From contig JAKAOG010000006.1 in the NCBI GenBank assembly GCA_021823325.1, positions 1 through 43,375 on the forward strand: 43,375 bases of DNA, given 5' to 3'. The DNA is from an archaeon. Lineage in GTDB: Archaea; Thermoproteota; Nitrososphaeria; Nitrososphaerales; Gagatemarchaeaceae. Made by a program: the position numbers and the translations under genes. Within the stretch, counting starts at the first letter, position 1, and each line of letters begins with the position of its first letter. The notes beneath the pieces are model-generated. The model did no database searches, was not told where the DNA came from, and was given only the letters and a program-made list of their open reading frames with translations. Positions 32,106 through 39,576 of the stretch are shown one piece after another.

Positions 32106-33563
32106 GTGGCACAGGCGAGCTCGTTCAAGCAGATTTCAGACGTTTCGTGGGAGATACCGACTTCATACAAGGCCGGCATGAACGTCCCGGCCAAGATCTA
32201 CGCCACCCGCAAGCTCCTCGAAGGGATGGACTCCGGGGTCATCGAGCAGGTCACCAACGTCGCGTGCCTCCCGGGGATAGTAAGGCAGGCCTACGCCATG
32301 GCTGACGCCCACTGGGGGTACGGATTTCCCATCGGTGGGGTCGCCGCGTTCGACCTTGAGAAGGGGGTGATCTCTCCCGGCGGGATAGGCTTCGACATCA
32401 ACTGCGGGATGAGGCTCATCAGGACGAATCTCCGCTACCCCGAGGTCAAGCCAAAAATCAAGGAGCTGGTGGATCTGATCTTCAGGCTGGTCCCTGCCGG
32501 GGTGGGGGTCAAGGGGTTCCTGAAGGTGAGCGAGCCTCAGTTCGACGAGATAATGAAGTACGGGGTGAAGTGGTGCGCGGAGAACGGCCAGGCCTGGGAG
32601 GACGACCCGTCGCACGTCGAGGAGGGGGGATACATCAAGGGGGCAGACCCCACAAAGGTCAGCCGCCAGGCCCGGAGCAGGGGCATCGACCAGCTCGGGA
32701 CGCTGGGCTCGGGGAACCACTATCTCGAGATACAGGTCGTGGACCCCTCGAGACACTTCGACTCCAGCCTCGCGAAGCATTTCGGGATAGTTGACGAGGA
32801 CCAGGTCACGGTGATGGTGCACTGCGGGAGCAGGGGGTTCGGCCACCAGATAGGGAGCGACTACCTGAGGGTCTTCGACGGCGCGATGAAGAAGTACGGC
32901 CTTGAGGTCAGAGACAGGGAACTGGCATGCGCCCCGTTCTCGTCCAAGGAGGGGAAGGACTACTACGGCGCCATGGTCTGCGCGGCTAACATGGCATTCA
33001 CCAACAGACAGATCATCGTTCAGCGGGTGAGGGAGGCCTTCTCCAAGGTGTTCCACAAGGACGCCGAGTCGCTCGACATGCACCTGATCTACGACGTGTG
33101 CCACAACGTCGCCAAGGTAGAGAACCATTCCTACGGAGGAGCCAGGTCGGACGTGCTGGTCCACCGCAAGGGGGCCACCAGGAGCTTCGGGCCGGGGCAC
33201 GCAGACATCCCCGCACCATACAGGGCGGTAGGCCAGCCGGTCATCATCGGAGGTTCGATGGAGACGGGGTCCTACCTCCTCGTCGGGACCTCAAAGGCCA
33301 TGGAGGAGACGTTCGGGTCCACCGCCCACGGCTCGGGACGGACCATGTCCAGGACCGCGGCCAAGAGGGAGGTGCGGGGTGCGGAACTCCAGAAGAAGAT
33401 GCTTGACCGAGGGATCTATGTGAAAGCCGCGACGATGGACGGGCTCGCCGAGGAAGCCGGGATGGCGTACAAGGACATATCCGAGGTGGTGGAGACCATG
33501 GACAGAGCGGGCATATCGAAGAAGGTCGTGGCGCTGAGGCCGGTCGGGAACATCAAAGGGTGA
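32106..33563 (+). CDS. rtcB: RNA-splicing ligase RtcB
   Basis: A 485-residue RNA ligase, full length and without an intein. Conserved metal and guanylate sites are visible: MADAHWGYGFPIGGVAAFD near residue 66, FDINCGMRLIRT with the metal-binding Cys near 100, GSGNHYLEIQ near 200, and HCGSRGFGHQIG near 238. The guanylylated His is expected in TAHGSGRTMSRT-A near 405. It joins 2',3'-cyclic phosphate and 5'-OH RNA ends in tRNA splicing. GTG 32106 lies about 35 nt after a TATA-like CCCTTAAAGG. Partner archease is directly upstream. Confidence 0.95.
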   Translation: MAQASSFKQISDVSWEIPTSYKAGMNVPAKIYATRKLLEGMDSGVIEQVTNVACLPGIVRQAYAMADAHWGYGFPIGGVAAFDLEKGVISPGGIGFDINCGMRLIRTNLRYPEVKPKIKELVDLIFRLVPAGVGVKGFLKVSEPQFDEIMKYGVKWCAENGQAWEDDPSHVEEGGYIKGADPTKVSRQARSRGIDQLGTLGSGNHYLEIQVVDPSRHFDSSLAKHFGIVDEDQVTVMVHCGSRGFGHQIGSDYLRVFDGAMKKYGLEVRDRELACAPFSSKEGKDYYGAMVCAANMAFTNRQIIVQRVREAFSKVFHKDAESLDMHLIYDVCHNVAKVENHSYGGARSDVLVHRKGATRSFGPGHADIPAPYRAVGQPVIIGGSMETGSYLLVGTSKAMEETFGSTAHGSGRTMSRTAAKREVRGAELQKKMLDRGIYVKAATMDGLAEEAGMAYKDISEVVETMDRAGISKKVVALRPVGNIKG

Positions 33564-33600
33564 GCCGCGTACGCCGGCACTAAGTTTCCCCACAGACCCG

Positions 33601-33984
33601 ATGGGGGTCCTGGTCTACATCCTAGGGCTCGTGGTCCTCTGGATAGTCGTGTCCATACCGGTGTACTTCGCCGGCAAGCTGGTCAAGAAAGGGAACGCGA
33701 CGTTCGGAGAGGCCATGGGCGCGACCCTCGGCGGGGTGGTCGTCTATTACGTGGTCTTCTTCGTCGCTTCGTTCGCCCTCGCGGCGGTCAACCTCCCGTC
33801 CGCGGAGGTCCTCGCTCTCTTGCTCGGTTTCCTGGCCTGGCTAGCGGTCTTCCGGGGCTCGTTTCACACGTCGTGGCTCGGAGCCGTGGGGATCGTCGTC
33901 CTGGCGTGGCTGATACTGATGGCCATCGACTTCGTCCTCGTAGCCGCGTTCGGGGTCAGGTTCCCCGACTTCTTCCCGTTCTGA
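33601..33984 (+). CDS. Small membrane protein of unknown function
   Basis: A 127-residue protein with four hydrophobic segments (about residues 2-24, 45-62, 70-90, 95-118). Short basic loops (KLVKKGN) suggest orientation with the first loop inside. I recognise no family. It starts at ATG 33601 after rtcB and converges with the PAC2 gene with 1 nt between their ends, which argues that it is a real gene. Confidence 0.65.
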   Translation: MGVLVYILGLVVLWIVVSIPVYFAGKLVKKGNATFGEAMGATLGGVVVYYVVFFVASFALAAVNLPSAEVLALLLGFLAWLAVFRGSFHTSWLGAVGIVVLAWLILMAIDFVLVAAFGVRFPDFFPF

Positions 33985-33985
33985 T

Positions 33986-34765
33986 TCAGCCGAAGTAGGC
34001 GGGCCTCTGCTCCCGCTCCGACTGGGGCGCAGCCTCCCTTGACTGGTCGGCCATCGCCTGGAGCTGGCTGATCACCTTCTGGGTCTCCGCCGCCTTCTCT
34101 TCCAGCTTGGACGTGTCCAGCCGCAACCCTATCACCTTCGAGAGCGTCTCGAGCACCGCCTTAGAGGCCCCTGCGTCTACAACATACCCTGACGTTTCAC
34201 CAAGGAGGCAGGCCCCTTCGAGCCCCCTCAGCGCCGCCACTCCGATCAGCAGCCCGTTCATCCCGCTGATCCCTCCGTCCTTCATCAGCGTGACCCCTTC
34301 TTCTGAGAGCGACTCGACCATCCTCTTCGATGTCCCGGACCCGAAGACCTTCGGAGACTTCGAGAAAGACCCGGTGATATACGCAGCCAGGGTGTAGACC
34401 TTCGTGACGCCGCATTTCTTGGCGAACCTCACTACCGCGTCCGAAAGCTCGTATTCCCCCTCGGATGAAGTCGGCTGGGCGTCGGCGGTGAAGACGAAGA
34501 CTCCCCTGCCTTCCTTCGCCTGGGCGAAGTACAGCTCCCCCCTCGGCGGGTCCACCGTCCCGTCCTCTTTGACGCTCACTTGGGGTGGGAAGGTCGAGCT
34601 CGAGTATTCCGCGACCTTCTTCAGGTCCAAGGAGCTGACGAGGTGGTCAGCCGCGAGCTTCCCTACATAGCCGCTCCCGGGAAGGCCGCATATCAGGACC
34701 GGGTCGTGCGCATCGGGGACCTCGATGACGTTCTCAGTGACAAGAGCCGCCTTGGGCTTGCTCAA
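33986..34765 (-). CDS. PAC2-family proteasome assembly chaperone-like protein
   Basis: A 259-residue cytosolic protein. LICGLPGSGYVGKLAADHLV near residues 24-42 and GDAQPTSSEGEY-like (ADAQPTSSEGEYELSDAV) near 95 are hallmarks of the PAC2/PbaB fold, which includes archaeal ATP-independent proteasome assembly chaperones. GEYVVDAG-type C-terminal segments follow, and the last 45 residues form a coiled coil rich in Q, E and A. It overlaps the PDCD5 gene by 4 nt. The proteasome beta subunit is encoded at 42433-43131. The role as chaperone is inferred from the family. Confidence 0.82.
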   Translation of the reverse strand: MSKPKAALVTENVIEVPDAHDPVLICGLPGSGYVGKLAADHLVSSLDLKKVAEYSSSTFPPQVSVKEDGTVDPPRGELYFAQAKEGRGVFVFTADAQPTSSEGEYELSDAVVRFAKKCGVTKVYTLAAYITGSFSKSPKVFGSGTSKRMVESLSEEGVTLMKDGGISGMNGLLIGVAALRGLEGACLLGETSGYVVDAGASKAVLETLSKVIGLRLDTSKLEEKAAETQKVISQLQAMADQSREAAPQSEREQRPAYFG

Positions 34766-35139
34766 CTTTCCTCCTTCCTCCTGAACCTCTCGCTCAGGTC
34801 CACCAGCTTCCCCTGGTCCATGACCTTTATCGACGTCTTTAGCCGGAACCTCAACCCAAGCTGGCGGAAGATAGAAAGGAGCTCTCCCCCGGCGATCTTC
34901 TCGGCAAGCCTCCCGTCCCTTATCATCCCTGCCAGCTCCTTCACCAGCCTCTCGGTCTCGTTAGGATAGAAAGAGTATGCTGCATCGAGCACTTCGTCCC
35001 CCCTGTCGTATAGCGCGCCTTCGACCACCTGCCTGTCCGTCTTCTCGGCCTGAGGGGGTTGGGCCGAAGCCTTCAGCTTCCGCCTGAGCGCCTCCATCTT
35101 CCTCTGCTCGAGGAGCTTAAGGTCCACGTCCTCTTCCAT
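34762..35139 (-). CDS. PDCD5-family DNA-binding protein
   Basis: A 125-residue protein matching the archaeal homologues of human PDCD5 (TFAR19). The N-terminal helix is basic and acidic (DLKLLEQRKMEALRRKLKA), followed by a compact helical core (VVEGALYDRGDEVLDAAYSFYP, IRDGRLAEKIAGGELLSIF) and the C-terminal KVMDQGKLVDLSERFR. The frame is open further upstream to 35466, but a TATA-like CGTTTTATGC on the minus strand (35164-35173) sits about 30 nt before ATG 35139, which marks the start. It overlaps the PAC2 gene by 4 nt in an operon. Function is poorly known; DNA or ribosome binding has been proposed for the family. Confidence 0.85.
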   Translation of the reverse strand: MEEDVDLKLLEQRKMEALRRKLKASAQPPQAEKTDRQVVEGALYDRGDEVLDAAYSFYPNETERLVKELAGMIRDGRLAEKIAGGELLSIFRQLGLRFRLKTSIKVMDQGKLVDLSERFRRKEES

Positions 35140-35163
35140 TCTTTCCCGCACCGATTCCGGTCT

Positions 35164-35173
35164 GCATAAAACG
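35164..35173 (-). promoter_or_regulatory. TATA-like box for the PDCD5-PAC2 operon
   Basis: Minus-strand CGTTTTATGC about 30 nt before ATG 35139. It excludes the longer upstream frame as the real start. Confidence 0.5.
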
Positions 35174-35281
35174 CTTGCTGACGATGTTCGGGCCCCGTCC
35201 GTTCGATGGTACTTGCGTGTAGGGTGATGGGATGTCCGAGTCCCAGCACGCGTATCTTCCCTGCGGGGGTAGAACGAGGGG

Positions 35282-36388
35282 TTGCCCGACCGTGAGCCGT
35301 CCCTCGACGCTGCCCAGCGAAACCTGCTCGACCTGTTGAGGACGAAGGGGCTCAGCATAAGGAACCTCGACGAAGGGAAGAGGGAGGAGATCCGCGAGCT
35401 GATGGACCTCCTGCACAACCGTGAGGGGCTTTCGCTCAACGACGTCGCGAAGCTCCTTGGGAACAAGACGAGCGGCTACACCTCCTGGCTGTGCAGGCAG
35501 CTTGGGGTGAAGCGGAGGCCTTTCGAGGAGGCGAGGCTCAAGGGGATCAGGGAGAAGCGGAGGAAGTACGAGAGGAGGCCGTTCGACGGGACAGACGAGG
35601 ACAAGGCGTACATCCTGGGACTGAGGCACGGCGACCTCTCCGCGTACAGACCATTCGGGGGTGCGGTGAGGGTCTCGACGAGCACAACACATCCCGCGAT
35701 GGCCCTTCTCTTCCACTCCCTGTTTGATGCCTATGGCCATGTTTACCAAAGCTCCCGGTACAAGAAAGACACCGGGACATACGAGTGGAATCTCTGTACT
35801 ATCCTCGATACCAGTTTCGATTTCTTGCTTGAGTCGTTCCCGGCGAAGTCTGACTGGATTCTGTCGAGTCCATCAATTACGCTGGCCTATCTGGCAGGGC
35901 TCTTCGATGCCGAGGGAAGCCTCGGGATCTACCCAGCAAAGCTGGCCACATCACTCAACGTGATCTACTATAACACCAACTTGGAACTAATGTGGTTTGT
36001 TTGCGCCGCTATCAGGAGATTGGGGTTCCGACCGCTTGAACCTTACCTCGACAAAAAGAAGGGGTTCCGCTCGCCCGGATATCACATCGAAATGAAAAAG
36101 GACTATTGGCGTGTCCTGCTCGCCCGATTCCAGGAGTGCCAGGCGTTTCTGAGCGAACTCCCTCTGCGTCACTCTGAGAAGGTCGACAAGAAGGCCCTGG
36201 CCCTCAGCCTGGAGCTGGGAGGACTTTGGGCCGACGCTGGTCCAAGGGTCGCATCAATCAGATTAAGCATCAAAGTTGCGCGTGATGCGTTCGTCAATGA
36301 AGCAGAACGGAATTTCCTAGAAAAACGGAAGTTCAGAGGTAAGGCCGAGTTGCACAGTGCACAGACCTCCGGAACTATGGCTGTGTGA
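35282..36388 (+). CDS. Freestanding LAGLIDADG homing endonuclease with N-terminal helix-turn-helix
   Basis: A 368-residue protein. Residues about 40-85 resemble a helix-turn-helix (LSLNDVAKLLGNKTSGYTSWL). Two LAGLIDADG-type motifs follow: KAYILGLRHGDLSAY near residue 112 and LAYLAGLFDAEGSLGIY near 205, both with the catalytic acid. No Hint splicing blocks flank it and no host gene resumes, so it is freestanding and not an intein. The first 130 codons are GC-rich like the genome; the rest has more A and T at third positions. TTG 35282 has no clear TATA box. The 3' end overlaps the convergent ferredoxin gene by 14 nt. Confidence 0.8.
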   Translation: MPDREPSLDAAQRNLLDLLRTKGLSIRNLDEGKREEIRELMDLLHNREGLSLNDVAKLLGNKTSGYTSWLCRQLGVKRRPFEEARLKGIREKRRKYERRPFDGTDEDKAYILGLRHGDLSAYRPFGGAVRVSTSTTHPAMALLFHSLFDAYGHVYQSSRYKKDTGTYEWNLCTILDTSFDFLLESFPAKSDWILSSPSITLAYLAGLFDAEGSLGIYPAKLATSLNVIYYNTNLELMWFVCAAIRRLGFRPLEPYLDKKKGFRSPGYHIEMKKDYWRVLLARFQECQAFLSELPLRHSEKVDKKALALSLELGGLWADAGPRVASIRLSIKVARDAFVNEAERNFLEKRKFRGKAELHSAQTSGTMAV

Positions 36389-36803
36389 TCTTAATGCTTT
36401 GGGTCGGGCAGCTAGTCTCACATGCCATACAGAAGATGCAGTCCATCTCCCTTATCGGCTCTGACTTGTCGCTCCTGAACGCGTTAAACTCTTCGCTCCC
36501 CGCCTCTAGGACCTTGTCCTTGCCCGTCCCTGCTTGGCCGGAGTTCAGCGCCCACTCGAAGACGAAGACCGGGCAGACATCCATGCAGACCCCGTCAGCT
36601 ACGCACGACTCCCAATCTACCGCCACCTGGCTCCCGTGTATGCCATTCGCGGTCGGGTATGGTTTCCCTTCGGCATCCATCCTGCTGACGCCGGCCGCCC
36701 TGACCTTGTGCCCGTTGTGCTCGCCAGTGACAGGAAACTGGTCGGGCTTCGACAGGAAGTTCGGGTCGATCGGTGCTGATTTGTAGCCTACTTCACGAGT
36801 CAT
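36375..36803 (-). CDS. Zinc-containing-type ferredoxin with two iron-sulfur motifs
   Basis: A 142-residue electron carrier. The C-terminal ferredoxin domain has CVADGVCMDVCPVF near residues 69-82 and CIFCMACETSCPTQSI near 121-136. The first cluster lacks one cysteine spacing of a standard motif, which suggests a 3Fe-4S or 7Fe type. The N-terminal extension of about 65 residues includes His residues (GEHNGHKV, NGIHGSQVAVDW), as in zinc-containing ferredoxins of thermoacidophilic archaea. A TATA-like CTTATAACC lies about 30 nt before ATG 36803. It accepts electrons from 2-oxoacid oxidoreductases in related archaea. Confidence 0.85.
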   Translation of the reverse strand: MTREVGYKSAPIDPNFLSKPDQFPVTGEHNGHKVRAAGVSRMDAEGKPYPTANGIHGSQVAVDWESCVADGVCMDVCPVFVFEWALNSGQAGTGKDKVLEAGSEEFNAFRSDKSEPIREMDCIFCMACETSCPTQSIKITQP

Positions 36804-36841
36804 GTCTGTCGAAAGGTCGTCCCGTTGAGGTGGTTATAAGG

Positions 36842-37534
36842 TTAGTCGTGACTTTTCAGGGCTTCAAAGTTTCCATCTGTTCCGAGCCTGTAGACCGTCA
36901 CCGGTTTGAAAGTGAAGATCCCTACTTCTGCGACCCCCGGCGTCGCTTTCACCTTCTCCTCCATCGACCGCGGGTCGCTGACGGGCTCGAACAGGGTGTC
37001 GAGTATGATGTTGCCGTTCTCTGTGTAGTATGGGTATCCTTTCGGGAGGAGCCTCTCCTCCGGGACCCCTCCCAGCAGTGAGAGTTTCATCTTGGCGCTC
37101 TCCCTCGCGATCGGGAAGACCTCGACGGGGACCCTCGCTCCGTTGTCGCAGAGCCTGCGGACGAACTTGCTCTCAGCAGCGACTATCGCAGTGCGCTTGG
37201 CGCTCCCCATGACCACCTTCTCCTTCAGCAGTGCCCCCCCTCCTCCTTTGACCAGGTTCAGGTTCGCGTCCACCTGGTCCGCCCCGTCGATGACCAGGTC
37301 CACGCTTCCCCTGAATGGGACCAGCTCTATTCCGCACCTCGAGGCCACGAGCTCGATCTGAGTGGACGTCGGGACCCCTCTGAGGGACTTCGCCTTCGCC
37401 AGTACGAGAGGGGAAAGTTCCTCAAGCAGAGCCGCAACGGTGGACCCGCTCCCCAGCCCGAGCGTGGTCCCAGGGGATATCGACTTCGCGAGCTCCTTGG
37501 CCACCCCTTTCAGAGCGTCCCTGAGCTTGTCCAT
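36842..37534 (-). CDS. rpiA: Ribose-5-phosphate isomerase A
   Basis: A 230-residue enzyme converting ribulose-5-phosphate and ribose-5-phosphate in pentose metabolism. GLGSGSTVAALLEEL near residue 26, DGADQVDANLNLVKGGGGALLKEK (read as two segments with the catalytic Asp and Lys) near 85-108 and EVFPIA near 138 are classic RpiA motifs. Length is typical. ATG 37534 abuts the stop of the upstream coiled-coil gene, so they are co-transcribed. Confidence 0.94.
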   Translation of the reverse strand: MDKLRDALKGVAKELAKSISPGTTLGLGSGSTVAALLEELSPLVLAKAKSLRGVPTSTQIELVASRCGIELVPFRGSVDLVIDGADQVDANLNLVKGGGGALLKEKVVMGSAKRTAIVAAESKFVRRLCDNGARVPVEVFPIARESAKMKLSLLGGVPEERLLPKGYPYYTENGNIILDTLFEPVSDPRSMEEKVKATPGVAEVGIFTFKPVTVYRLGTDGNFEALKSHD

Positions 37535-38200
37535 TCAGCTTTCCTGCTGCTTCTTTTCTATGTCTATCTGTTCTAGCCGTGTCAGCGCGTCCATGACTTC
37601 GTCCCTTATCTCCTTCACCCTCTTCTCGGACTCGCTCATCTCCGCCTTCGCCTTGCGCTCTACCACGCGTTCGAGATCGGTAGCCCTCTCTACCTTGGGG
37701 GCAGCCGCCTCTTTCTTGACGGGCTGGGGCGCTGCAGGGCCGAGCCTCTGTTTCGCCACGTCAAGTCGGGTCTCTATGTTCTGAATCTTGCTTTCGAACA
37801 GCGTCATCAGTTCGCTCCTCAGCCCCTCGAGCTCGCCCACTTCCACTATCAGTTCGACGTCCTTTAGTTTGGCCTGGAGGTCCTTGATCTGGTCGCTGTA
37901 TCTCTTGGAGATCATCTCCCTCTCTTCGCGGGTGATCCTCCCTTCGTTCTCCGCTTCGTAGAGCTTCATCATAGCCGATGACAGCAGGTCTCTTTCCACC
38001 ATGACGGTCCTCATCTCCCTCTTCGACTTCTCGAGGTCCGCCGTAGTGACGGTCATCTCCTTGGAGACTGACCCCGGTTCCGCCCGGGCCACCACGACTC
38101 TTTCCGTCTTGGGCCGAGTGTAGAAGACGGCATAGGCGGCCGCCCCACCAAGGCCTAGACCAACGATCCCCGCGAGAGCAATGGTCAGGATGTCGACCAA
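37535..38200 (-). CDS. Membrane-anchored coiled-coil protein of unknown function
   Basis: A 221-residue protein I do not recognise. Residues about 4-27 form a single glycine-rich membrane helix (IALAGIVGLGLGGAAAYAVF). The rest is charged and heptad-like: DLEKSKREMRTVMVERDLL, a segment ENEGRITREEREMISKRY, and a long helix to the C-terminus broken by a Pro/Ala-rich linker near 150. The layout suggests an inner-membrane anchored scaffold facing the cytosol. The start is TTG 38200 with TATA-like TTTTATAC about 35 nt upstream. It shares an operon with rpiA. Confidence 0.65.
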   Translation of the reverse strand: MVDILTIALAGIVGLGLGGAAAYAVFYTRPKTERVVVARAEPGSVSKEMTVTTADLEKSKREMRTVMVERDLLSSAMMKLYEAENEGRITREEREMISKRYSDQIKDLQAKLKDVELIVEVGELEGLRSELMTLFESKIQNIETRLDVAKQRLGPAAPQPVKKEAAAPKVERATDLERVVERKAKAEMSESEKRVKEIRDEVMDALTRLEQIDIEKKQQES

Positions 38201-38289
38201 GTGGTTTTTCCTTGCATGTGCTCTTGCTTCTTCAGTATAAAAGTAGATTCAGCGGTTGGCAATCGGCGTCCGGCCGGCGAACCTTCCGC

Positions 38290-38520
38290 CTATGAAGGCG
38301 GCGGAGAGATCATGATTATGTTGTCTCCCCTTACTATGAGCGTCCCTAGCGAGTTCGACTTTCCGTCCTCTGCCACCTCTTCAGCCTTTTCCAGTGCGAG
38401 GTTCATGTGCTGGTCGAAGCCCTGCAGGTTCCCTCGGATCACTTTACCTCCCTTCAGTTTGATGAGGACGACCTTTCCCATGCTCGTCTCGAGCTCCTTT
38501 ACTGCCATGTCGACTGACAA
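38290..38520 (-). CDS. LSm (Sm-like) RNA-binding protein
   Basis: A 76-residue Sm-fold protein forming heptameric rings on U-rich RNA. Sm1 is KVVLIKLKGGKVIRGNLQGFDQHMNLAL with the conserved Asp and Asn of D-x-H-M-N, and Sm2 is LIVRGDNIIMI with RGDN. Length is typical of archaeal SmAP proteins. ATG 38520 lies about 35 nt from an AT-rich box (38551-38560) that also serves the divergent PUA gene. Confidence 0.93.
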   Translation of the reverse strand: MSVDMAVKELETSMGKVVLIKLKGGKVIRGNLQGFDQHMNLALEKAEEVAEDGKSNSLGTLIVRGDNIIMISPPPS

Positions 38521-38550
38521 TCGAAACGCTCAAGGCGGCCATCCGAATTC

Positions 38551-38560
38551 ATTTATTTAA
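38551..38560. promoter_or_regulatory. Shared AT-rich promoter core for divergent LSm and PUA genes
   Basis: ATTTATTTAA lies about 28 nt before TTG 38583 (plus) and about 35 nt before ATG 38520 (minus). It is the only AT-rich block in the 62-nt gap and reads as a TATA-like box in both directions. Confidence 0.5.
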
Positions 38561-38582
38561 GCAGTCATACCTGCGACATCGT

Positions 38583-39062
38583 TTGAAGAAATGGGTCCTG
38601 TCAAGGCGTGACTCGATCGAAATCATCCAAAAGCTCGAGTCTTCTCTGGGGCTCACCCTCAATCTGCCGAAATCTGCCCAGGCCAAGTGCGCAGAGCCCG
38701 AAGAGGGGGTAGTCTTCGTAAACCTCGAGGCCCTCGAGTTCATCCAGGTGGGGGACGTCTTCATTCCCTACCTCGGCTCGCCTGACACGCTGGCCCTGTT
38801 CCCTTCCGCGGTGGTCGACGAGGGGGCGATCAGGTTCCTCCTCAACGGGGCCGACGTCATGAGGCCCGGGATACGTACGCTGGAAGACTGGGGCGCCGCA
38901 GGGAGGTTGGTGGTCGTGAAGGAAGAGAAGAAGGGACGGGCTATCGCCGTGGGGGCTTCCATGGTCTCGGGCGCGGAGGCAGCCACGATGTCGAAGGGGG
39001 GATGCATCAAGAACGCGCACCACGTGGGGGACAGGTACTGGAACGCCCACAAGGCCATCTGA
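38583..39062 (+). CDS. PUA-domain RNA-binding protein (MCT-1/archaeal Tma20-like)
   Basis: A 159-residue protein. The C-terminal PUA domain is clear from residues about 75-150: AVVDEGAIRFLLNGADVMRPGI, GRLVVVKEEKKGRAIAVGAS and the final KGGCIKNAHHVGDRYWN. The N-terminal 70 residues match the pre-PUA domain of MCT-1/Tma20-like proteins, which bind ribosomes or RNA. The start is TTG 38583. It is divergent to LSm, and both are RNA-binding. The exact RNA target is not predictable. Confidence 0.85.
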   Translation: MKKWVLSRRDSIEIIQKLESSLGLTLNLPKSAQAKCAEPEEGVVFVNLEALEFIQVGDVFIPYLGSPDTLALFPSAVVDEGAIRFLLNGADVMRPGIRTLEDWGAAGRLVVVKEEKKGRAIAVGASMVSGAEAATMSKGGCIKNAHHVGDRYWNAHKAI

Positions 39063-39224
39063 GCCCCAATAGTTTCGGACTACCCTCTCCTTATATGCCA
39101 AGAACGAATTTTCAGATTTCTGAACTATTCTCTACAACTCGGTCTAACTAATTCGAAGGCGTGATAGAATTGCTGGGCCTCACGATGCTTAATAATAGCT
39201 GGAGAGCAGGAGAAACAACCTCAA

Positions 39225-39521
39225 TTGGCTGGTGTCATTCAGGAAAGGAAGCTCGAGGGACAGAACAAGGAGATCCTGCTGAAGGCTCTCGCCCTTCGGA
39301 GCATCGAAGACCTCCCGAAGATCCAGGAAGACGTCACTAACAAGACGATCGTGATACTGAAGGTGACCCCGCTCGCCCAGAAGAGCCTCGAAGAGCTGAA
39401 GTCCTCAGTGGAGCAGCTCTACGAGTTCGCCACCTCGGTGGGAGGCGACATAGCAAGGCTCGGGGACGAGAGGGTCGTGATAACCCCTCCAGGCGTCAGA
39501 ATCTGGCGCGGGCTGCAATAG
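39225..39521 (+). CDS. sepF: SepF-like cell division protein
   Basis: A 98-residue protein whose C-terminal 75 residues match the archaeal SepF core (LRSIEDLPKIQEDV, IVILKVTPLAQKSLEELKSSVEQL, GGDIARLGDERVVITPPGVRIW). SepF anchors FtsZ to the membrane through an N-terminal amphipathic helix; here the N-terminus (AGVIQERKLEG) is short and resembles a conserved linker rather than a strong helix. The start is TTG 39225, preceded by a TATA-like CTTAATAATAG about 30 nt upstream. Co-occurrence of ftsZ cannot be tested here. Confidence 0.82.
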   Translation: MAGVIQERKLEGQNKEILLKALALRSIEDLPKIQEDVTNKTIVILKVTPLAQKSLEELKSSVEQLYEFATSVGGDIARLGDERVVITPPGVRIWRGLQ

Positions 39522-39576
39522 GCTCCAGAGCCTCGGTTCTTCCACCTAACGGTCCGGCGCGTTCACTTAAGTCGGC

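Noticed and set aside
32163-33200. Minus-strand open frame of 345 codons opposite rtcB
   Set aside because: RtcB is unambiguous on the plus strand. The antisense frame is open because of the GC-rich third positions and is rich in Val, His, Pro and Arg without motifs.
35140-35466. Longer N-terminus of the PDCD5 protein
   Set aside because: The extension is Ser/Arg-rich, overlaps the LAGLIDADG gene and contains the promoter of the operon.
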